A stretch of 10,292 bases of DNA from the NCBI GenBank assembly GCA_030067055.1, contig JASJAL010000131.1, forward strand, positions 1 through 10,292. The letters are read 5' to 3'. Source of the DNA: Kiloniellales bacterium (GTDB taxonomy: Bacteria; Pseudomonadota; Alphaproteobacteria; Kiloniellales; JAKSBE01). The position numbers and the translations under genes are program-made. How positions within the stretch are numbered: the first letter of the stretch is position 1; each line of letters starts with the position of its first letter. A model generated the notes under the pieces. It had not been told where the DNA came from. It worked only from the letters and a program-made list of their open reading frames with translations, and made no database searches. This document shows, one piece after another, positions 6,339 through 10,292 of this stretch.

Positions 6339-6350
6339 ATTGTCGACAAT
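6339..6350. promoter_or_regulatory. GntR/FadR-type operator palindrome ATTGTCGACAAT
   Basis: This is a perfect 12-base palindrome in the middle of the 126-base divergent region between the sulfatase and the ABC importer. GntR regulators of the FadR/FCD group bind sites of the form TnGTnnACnA, and TTGTCGACAA is a textbook match. It lies between a rightward -10 (TACAAT, 6353-6358) and a leftward -10 (6326-6331), so one bound dimer could control both transcripts. No regulator gene is visible in this window. Confidence 0.6.
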
Positions 6351-6352
6351 AC

Positions 6353-6358
6353 TACAAT
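6353..6358 (+). promoter_or_regulatory. Probable -10 of the ABC importer operon
   Basis: TACAAT matches TATAAT at five of six positions and begins two bases after the palindrome ends. The -35 position (about 6330-6335) is poor. The palindrome therefore fills the spacer, the usual place for a repressor site. The start codon at 6420 leaves a leader of roughly 55 bases. Confidence 0.4.
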
Positions 6359-6419
6359 AATGTGTTAGAGACGCTCCTGAGGGGATTTCCTGCGAGTCGC
6401 TCAGGGTTGTGCGGGCGCC

Positions 6420-7097
6420 ATGGTCGAATGGAACTTTCTGGCGGTCTTCGCCGATTTTGACCTGCTGCTTCTGGGGCTGGTGAACACCTTGAAGGTCACC
6501 GCCCTGGCGCTTCTTTTCGGCATCCCGCTCGGGCTGTTCCTGGCGCTGACGCGCCTGTCCACCATCAAGCCGCTGTCCGGTGTGGCCGCCTTCATCATCG
6601 AGTTCTTCCGCACGACCCCGCCGCTGGTTCAGCTGTTCTGGTTTTTTTTCGCCCTGCCGATCCTGATCGATGTTCGCATGACGCCCTTTATCGCGGCCAT
6701 CGTCACCTTCTCGATCCAGTCGTCGGCCTTCTTTGCCGAAGTTTTCCGGGGTGGAATCCTGTCGATCGACAAGGGGCAATGGGAAGGCGCTAAGGCCATC
6801 GGCATGACCTATGGCCAGTCCCTGCGCCGGATCGTTCTGCCCCAGGCGGTCAAGCGCATGATCCCGGCCTTCATGGAGCGTTCGATCGAGCTCCTGAAGA
6901 CGACGACCCTGGTCTCGACGGTCGCCTATACGGATCTGATGTTCCAGGCCAACGATCTGGCGCAGAAGACCTTTCGACCGCTGGAGGTCTACACGGTCGT
7001 CGCCGTCATCTATTTCGTTCTGATCTTCACCCTGAGCCAGCTATCGATCGCCGTCGAGCACCGCCTCGCACGCTCGGGCGAAAGTACGGTGCGCTGA
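6420..7097 (+). CDS. Polar amino acid-type ABC importer, permease 1
   Basis: 225 residues of the HisM/HisQ permease family (binding-protein-dependent transport inner membrane component). Hydrophobic segments lie near residues 13-44, 55-84, 86-108, 152-172 and 188-212. The opening FRTTPPLVQLFWF (63-75) is a family signature, and the cytoplasmic EAA loop that docks on the ATPase is clear: E122-G-A-K-A-I-G128 through I138-V-L-P141. It would form a heterodimer with permease 2. It is the first gene of the operon, facing the sulfatase; ATG 6420 is the only sensible start, but its ribosome site is weak (CAGGG 14 bases before). A run of eight T at 6642-6649 encodes FFF and is unusual in DNA of this composition, but the frame continues intact. 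Confidence 0.92.
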   Translation: MVEWNFLAVFADFDLLLLGLVNTLKVTALALLFGIPLGLFLALTRLSTIKPLSGVAAFIIEFFRTTPPLVQLFWFFFALPILIDVRMTPFIAAIVTFSIQSSAFFAEVFRGGILSIDKGQWEGAKAIGMTYGQSLRRIVLPQAVKRMIPAFMERSIELLKTTTLVSTVAYTDLMFQANDLAQKTFRPLEVYTVVAVIYFVLIFTLSQLSIAVEHRLARSGESTVR

Positions 7098-7098
7098 C

Positions 7099-7764
7099 AT
7101 GCAGCACAGCTGGGACTTCGCCACGATCATTCAGAACTGGCCGGTTCTCTGGGTCGGACTGAAGGGCACCGTGGTCATCTTTCTGGTGACGGTGGTGTTG
7201 GGGCTCGCAGGCGGGCTCATCGTCGGCATCGGCCGCTACGCCAGAAGCAAGGTCATTCGCTGGCCAGCGACCGCCTTCGTCGAGGTCTTCCGCAACACGC
7301 CGGTGCTGGTCCAGATCATCTGGTTCTACTACGCCTTCCCGATCCTGACCGGCATCGAGGTCAACCCCTTCCTGGCGGCGGTGCTCGGCATCTCGCTCAA
7401 CACCATGGCCTTCTCGGCGGAGATCTACCGCGCCGGCATCCAGTCAATCGAGCCGGGCCAGTGGGAGGCCGGCAAGGCGATCGGCATGACCTATACGCAG
7501 ACCCTGCGCCGGATCATCTTGCCGGTCGCCATCAAGAGGGTGCTGCCGGCGCTGACCAACAGGGGCATCGAGGTCTTCAAGATGTCGACCCTGGCCTCGG
7601 TCGTGGCCTACGTCGAGACGCTCAATCAGGCGAAGCTGATCGCCGATCTGAACTTCAACCCGATCGAATCCTACACCGCGGTGGCGCTGATGTTCTTCGC
7701 CGTCCTCTACCCGGTGGTGCAAGCGACCTACGTGCTGGAACGCCGGCTGCGCAGAAGTGACTGA
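7099..7764 (+). CDS. Polar amino acid-type ABC importer, permease 2
   Basis: 221 residues, the second HisM/HisQ-type permease and clearly a paralogue of the first. FRNTPVLVQIIWFYYAFPI (64-82) is the family signature, and the EAA loop reads E123-A-G-K-A-I-G129 through I140-L-P142. Membrane segments are near 17-45, 57-82, 88-109, 152-172 and 190-212. The short N-terminal stretch before the first helix is normal for this family. The ATG begins one base after the stop of permease 1, so the two are probably translationally coupled and made in equal amounts, as expected for a heterodimeric channel. Confidence 0.93.
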   Translation: MQHSWDFATIIQNWPVLWVGLKGTVVIFLVTVVLGLAGGLIVGIGRYARSKVIRWPATAFVEVFRNTPVLVQIIWFYYAFPILTGIEVNPFLAAVLGISLNTMAFSAEIYRAGIQSIEPGQWEAGKAIGMTYTQTLRRIILPVAIKRVLPALTNRGIEVFKMSTLASVVAYVETLNQAKLIADLNFNPIESYTAVALMFFAVLYPVVQATYVLERRLRRSD

Positions 7765-7773
7765 GAGTTCGCC

Positions 7774-8547
7774 ATGACCGAGATCGTCAGAATCGAGAAC
7801 CTGCACAAGAGCTTCGGCGAGCTCGCCGTTCTCAAGGGCATCGACCTCACCGTGGAGACCGGCGAGACCGTCGTCCTCCTGGGGTCCAGCGGGTCCGGCA
7901 AGAGCACCTTGCTGCGCTGCGTGAACTTCATGGAGACGCCGACCGAAGGGCGGGTCTACCTGCATGGAGAGCTTGTCGGAACCGAGCGCAATGGGGAGGT
8001 ACGCTATCGGGAGCGGGACCTCTGCGCCTTGCGGACCCGGATCGGCATGGTCTTCCAGCACTTCAATCTGTTTCCCCACATGACGGTGCTGGAGAACGTC
8101 ATGGAAGGCCAGACGACAGTGCTCCGGCGTAGTAAGGCGGAGGCCGAAGCAAAGGCCCGCCAGCAGCTCGAACGCGTCGGCTTGGCCGAGAAGGCGGATC
8201 AATACCCGGCCCGGCTCTCCGGCGGACAGAAGCAGCGTGTGGCGATCGCACGTGCCCTGGCGATGGACCCGGACGTGATGCTCTTCGACGAGGTCACCTC
8301 GGCGCTGGATCCCGAGCTGGTCGGGGAAGTGCTCAAGACCATGCGCCAGCTTGCCGACGAGGGCATGACCATGCTGGTGGTCACGCACGAACTCGGTTTC
8401 GCCTTCCACGTCGCCAACCGGGTCCTGTTCCTCAACGAGGGAACGATCCTGGAGCAGGGCGAACCGCAGAGTATCCTCAAGCAACCGCAGACGACGCGCA
8501 TGCGCGAATTTCTGGAAGGGCACTCGCTCTTCAAGCTGCCTGACTGA
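7774..8547 (+). CDS. Polar amino acid-type ABC importer, ATPase
   Basis: 257 residues, the usual length for GlnQ/HisP-type ATPases. All nucleotide-binding elements are present: Walker A GSSGSGKST (37-45), Q-loop Gln95 in MVFQHFNLFPH, signature LSGGQ (148-152), Walker B VMLFDE with D172 and catalytic E173, D-loop SALD (176-179) and switch His205 in VTHE. FQHFNLFPHMTVLENV is characteristic of the polar amino acid uptake family. A somewhat longer loop at about residues 66-84 (ELVGTERNGEVRYRERDL) precedes the Q-loop, as often seen in this family. It would power the two permeases from the cytoplasmic side. The start lies nine bases after the stop of permease 2. Confidence 0.94.
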   Translation: MTEIVRIENLHKSFGELAVLKGIDLTVETGETVVLLGSSGSGKSTLLRCVNFMETPTEGRVYLHGELVGTERNGEVRYRERDLCALRTRIGMVFQHFNLFPHMTVLENVMEGQTTVLRRSKAEAEAKARQQLERVGLAEKADQYPARLSGGQKQRVAIARALAMDPDVMLFDEVTSALDPELVGEVLKTMRQLADEGMTMLVVTHELGFAFHVANRVLFLNEGTILEQGEPQSILKQPQTTRMREFLEGHSLFKLPD

Positions 8548-8555
8548 TAAGGCAG
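8536..8555 (+). other. Small stem-loop across the ATPase stop codon
   Basis: CTGCCT (8536-8541) and AGGCAG (8550-8555) are perfectly complementary around an eight-base loop that holds the ATPase TGA. It precedes the very strong ribosome site of the binding-protein gene. Such intercistronic hairpins can stabilise or separate the message so that the binding protein is made in excess. It has no T-tract, so it is not a terminator. The role is inferred. Confidence 0.3.
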
Positions 8556-8570
8556 GCACAGGACACCAAA

Positions 8571-8578
8571 GGGAGGAG
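8571..8578 (+). promoter_or_regulatory. Strong ribosome binding site that fixes a GTG start
   Basis: GGGAGGAG contains the full anti-16S core GGAGG and ends seven bases before the GTG at 8586. It is by far the best Shine-Dalgarno sequence in the window, decides the non-ATG start, and fits the high expression expected of a periplasmic binding protein. Confidence 0.8.
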
Positions 8579-8585
8579 ATTAGTC

Positions 8586-9431
8586 GTGAAGAACCTCGCA
8601 ACCGGATTGATGCAATGCATCGCAGGCCTCGCAGCCCTTCTCGTGTTGAACACCGGCGCCGGCGCCCAGGACCAATCCACCTGGGATGCCATCCAGGCCA
8701 ACGGCAAGCTGCGCATGGGGGTGACGCAGGCGCCGCCTTGGTACTCCAAGAACCCGGCGACCGGCGAATGGGACAGCGGCCTGATCGTGTCGATCGGCCA
8801 GTCGATGGCCGGTGAGTTGGGTGTCGAGCTGGAGACAGTGGAGGTCACCTGGGCGACTGCGATCGCCGCCCTTCAGGCGAACAAGATCGACATGATGTTC
8901 CTCGACGCCACACCGAAGCGGGCCATGGTCGTCGACTACCCCTTCCAGCCGCTTCTCTACATCTCTCTCGCCGTCCTCGCGCGCGACGACCTTCCGGTCG
9001 AGAGCTGGGAAGACCTGAACAAGCCGGAAGTCAAGGTCGCGGTGCCGCAGGCAACCAGCATGGACGAATTCCTGACCCGCACCATTCCAAACGCGGACAT
9101 CCAGCGCTTCCCGGACAACGGCGCCGCCCTGGCCGCATTTCAGTCCCGCCGCGTGGACGCCGTCTCGCTCTTCCATCCGCCCTTGCTGTCGGCACGCAAG
9201 AAGTTCGGCGCCGGCAAGATCGTGATTCCGACCCCGGCCTTCAGTTCTCCGTCGTCCATGGCCGTGCGGCGCGAGGCGGACAAGACCTTCCGCGACTGGG
9301 TCAGCCACACGATCTTCTACTACTACGAGACCGGCCGCACCCAGCGCTGGTACGACGAGTTCCTGACGTCCTTCGGCCTGGACCCGAAGGCGTCGCCCGT
9401 CATCCAGCGAGAGCTCTTGTTCGCCAAGTGA
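8586..9431 (+). CDS. ABC importer periplasmic substrate-binding protein (SBP_bac_3 type)
   Basis: 281 residues from a GTG start set by the ribosome site upstream. The signal peptide has the core IAGLAALLVLNTGAGA with likely cleavage after Ala27. The mature protein has the two-lobe family-3 solute-binding fold: KLRMGVTQAPPWY (41-53) at the start of lobe 1, DATPKRAMVVDYPFQP (107-122) with the anion-binding Arg112, PQATSMDEFL (154-163) at the start of lobe 2, and RRVDAVSLFHPPLL (188-201) near the hinge. In amino acid binders such as GlnH an Asp in this last motif holds the alpha-amino group; here the matching residues are Phe196/His197. With Trp52 and Tyr53 at the ligand mouth, a non-standard, perhaps quaternary amine, ligand is plausible. 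It is the last gene of the operon, followed by a terminator. Confidence 0.9.
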   Translation: MKNLATGLMQCIAGLAALLVLNTGAGAQDQSTWDAIQANGKLRMGVTQAPPWYSKNPATGEWDSGLIVSIGQSMAGELGVELETVEVTWATAIAALQANKIDMMFLDATPKRAMVVDYPFQPLLYISLAVLARDDLPVESWEDLNKPEVKVAVPQATSMDEFLTRTIPNADIQRFPDNGAALAAFQSRRVDAVSLFHPPLLSARKKFGAGKIVIPTPAFSSPSSMAVRREADKTFRDWVSHTIFYYYETGRTQRWYDEFLTSFGLDPKASPVIQRELLFAK

Positions 9432-9438
9432 TCTTGAG

Positions 9439-9474
9439 CCGGCAGCGGGCGGTGCTCGCTGCCGGTCTGTTTTT
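9439..9474 (+). terminator. Intrinsic terminator of the ABC importer operon
   Basis: Perfect 9-base arms CCGGCAGCG (9439-9447) and CGCTGCCGG (9457-9465) surround a nine-base loop and are followed by TCTGTTTTT. It begins seven bases after the binding-protein stop codon. The stem and T-run together are a classic Rho-independent terminator, so the downstream aminotransferase needs its own promoter or read-through. Confidence 0.88.
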
Positions 9475-9495
9475 GACATGACCGGACCCGAAGCT

Positions 9496-10292
9496 ATGTC
9501 GACCCATGATGCGCTGGAAGATCCGCGCAACCGTGACATTCGCATTTATGTCGACGGCGAGATCCTGCACCGCGACGCGGCCAAGGTATCGGTCTACGAC
9601 AGCGGCTTCCTGCTCGGCGACGGCGTCTGGGAAGGCTTGCGGGTCCACAAGGGGCATGTCTGCTTTCTCGAGGAGCATCTCGATCGACTTTTCGAGGCTG
9701 CAAACTATATCGATCTCGACATCGGTAAGACCCGGCAGGAGCTGACCGAAGCGGTCCAAGCGACGCTCGCGGCGAATGACATGGTCGACAACGTGCACAT
9801 CCGCCTGATGGTGACTCGCGGGCGAAAGCGCAAACCCTTCCAGCATCCCCATCTCAGCGTCTTCGGCTCGACCCTCGTCATCATCGCCGAACACTCGCAA
9901 CCGAGCGACGTGATCGACCGGGGCATCCGCCTTCATACCGTCCCGCATCACCGCGGCCTGCCGCTCACCCAGGACGCCAAGCTCAATTCCCATTCCAAGC
10001 TGAACTGCATCATCGCACTCAATCACGCGCTGCGGGCCGGCGCCGACGAGGCGCTGATGCTCGACCCCTTCGGTTTCGTCAACACCACGAACGCCTGCAA
10101 CTTCTTCATCGTCCGCAGGGGCGAGGTCTGGACCTCGACGGGGGACTACTGCCTGAACGGAATCACCCGGCGCAAGGTGATTGAGCTCTGCCGCGCGAAC
10201 GAGATTCCGGTGTTCGAGCGCAACTATTCCCTGGTCGACGCCTATAGTGCCGATGAAGCCTTCTTGACCGGGACCTTCGGTGCACAGACACC
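9496..10292 (+). CDS. Class IV (fold-type IV) PLP aminotransferase, D-amino acid/branched-chain type, cut at the right edge
   Basis: 265 residues are present; the family runs to about 285-290, so only the C-terminal tail is missing. The ATG at 9496 is preferred to the in-frame ATG at 9478, which sits right behind the terminator T-run. Seen: IYVDGEILHRDAAKVSVYD (17-35), GDGVWEGLR (41-49), the probable PLP-binding Lys162 in QDAKLNSHSKLN, DEALMLDPFGF (184-194), and phosphate-binding LNGITR (220-225). Enzymes of this class transfer the amino group of D-alanine, branched-chain or related amino acids to a 2-oxo acid. Odd: the Glu that normally contacts the PLP ring nitrogen (E-x-x-x-x-N before F/V) is Thr197 in TTNACNFF; close relatives I remember share this. 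It lies just beyond the importer operon on the same strand, so a metabolic link is plausible but unproven. Confidence 0.85.
   Translation, partial: MSTHDALEDPRNRDIRIYVDGEILHRDAAKVSVYDSGFLLGDGVWEGLRVHKGHVCFLEEHLDRLFEAANYIDLDIGKTRQELTEAVQATLAANDMVDNVHIRLMVTRGRKRKPFQHPHLSVFGSTLVIIAEHSQPSDVIDRGIRLHTVPHHRGLPLTQDAKLNSHSKLNCIIALNHALRAGADEALMLDPFGFVNTTNACNFFIVRRGEVWTSTGDYCLNGITRRKVIELCRANEIPVFERNYSLVDAYSADEAFLTGTFGAQT

Noticed and set aside
6642..6649. Run of eight T in permease 1 as a programmed frameshift or sequencing error
   Set aside because: The frame is continuous and family motifs lie in the same frame on both sides, so there is no sign of a shift. Slippage cannot be judged from sequence alone.
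9478..9495. Earlier in-frame ATG for the aminotransferase at 9478
   Set aside because: It lies four bases behind the terminator T-run, has no ribosome site, and adds six residues not needed by the family.

Overview
The window is high-GC DNA with the compact gene layout of a proteobacterial chromosome. Three signs point to an alphaproteobacterium, probably of Rhodospirillales type: GC-rich third positions, a paired-palindrome intergenic repeat of the GCCGGA-N5-TCCGGC kind at 446-497, and a TTAA-N7-TTAA (CtrA-type) box at 2232-2246. The family mix (BKACE/DUF849, TSUP carrier, DUF2799 lipoprotein, choline-sulfatase-like enzyme, polar amino acid ABC importer, class IV aminotransferase) fits the same group. 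The taxonomic call is an inference; there is no rRNA or tRNA to anchor it.

Left part (1-3985), apparently unrelated single genes: the C-terminal end of a beta-keto acid cleavage enzyme (1-380, +); the palindromic repeat in the convergent gap; an SDR-family protein without the usual Tyr/Lys pair (554-1267, -); a divergent TSUP membrane carrier (1421-2179, +); a DUF2799 lipoprotein behind a possible CtrA box (2286-2909, +); and a 2-oxoglutarate/Fe(II) oxygenase (3020-3985, +).

Middle islet (about 4000-4784): visibly richer in A+T than its surroundings. It carries an orphan secreted protein (4069-4539, -). Upstream is a possible 46-residue small protein (4536-4676, -) whose stop overlaps the start of the secreted protein, preceded by a promoter-like sequence with a perfect TTGACA.

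Right part (4785-10292), the most coherent unit: a choline-sulfatase-like enzyme (4785-6293, -) faces a four-gene ABC importer operon (two permeases, ATPase, periplasmic binding protein; 6420-9431, +). The 126-base divergent control region holds a perfect 12-base palindrome typical of GntR/FadR-family operators. A strong intrinsic terminator follows the binding protein, and then comes a class IV PLP aminotransferase cut by the window edge. The simplest reading is a catabolic module: the importer brings in a small zwitterion, possibly a sulfate ester, the cytoplasmic sulfatase removes sulfate, and the aminotransferase may act on the product or on a related amino compound. The binding protein has lost the Asp that usually holds the alpha-amino group, the sulfatase differs from the family as I remember it near its substrate pocket, and the aminotransferase lacks the usual Glu under the PLP ring. 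The true substrate may therefore not be the textbook one.
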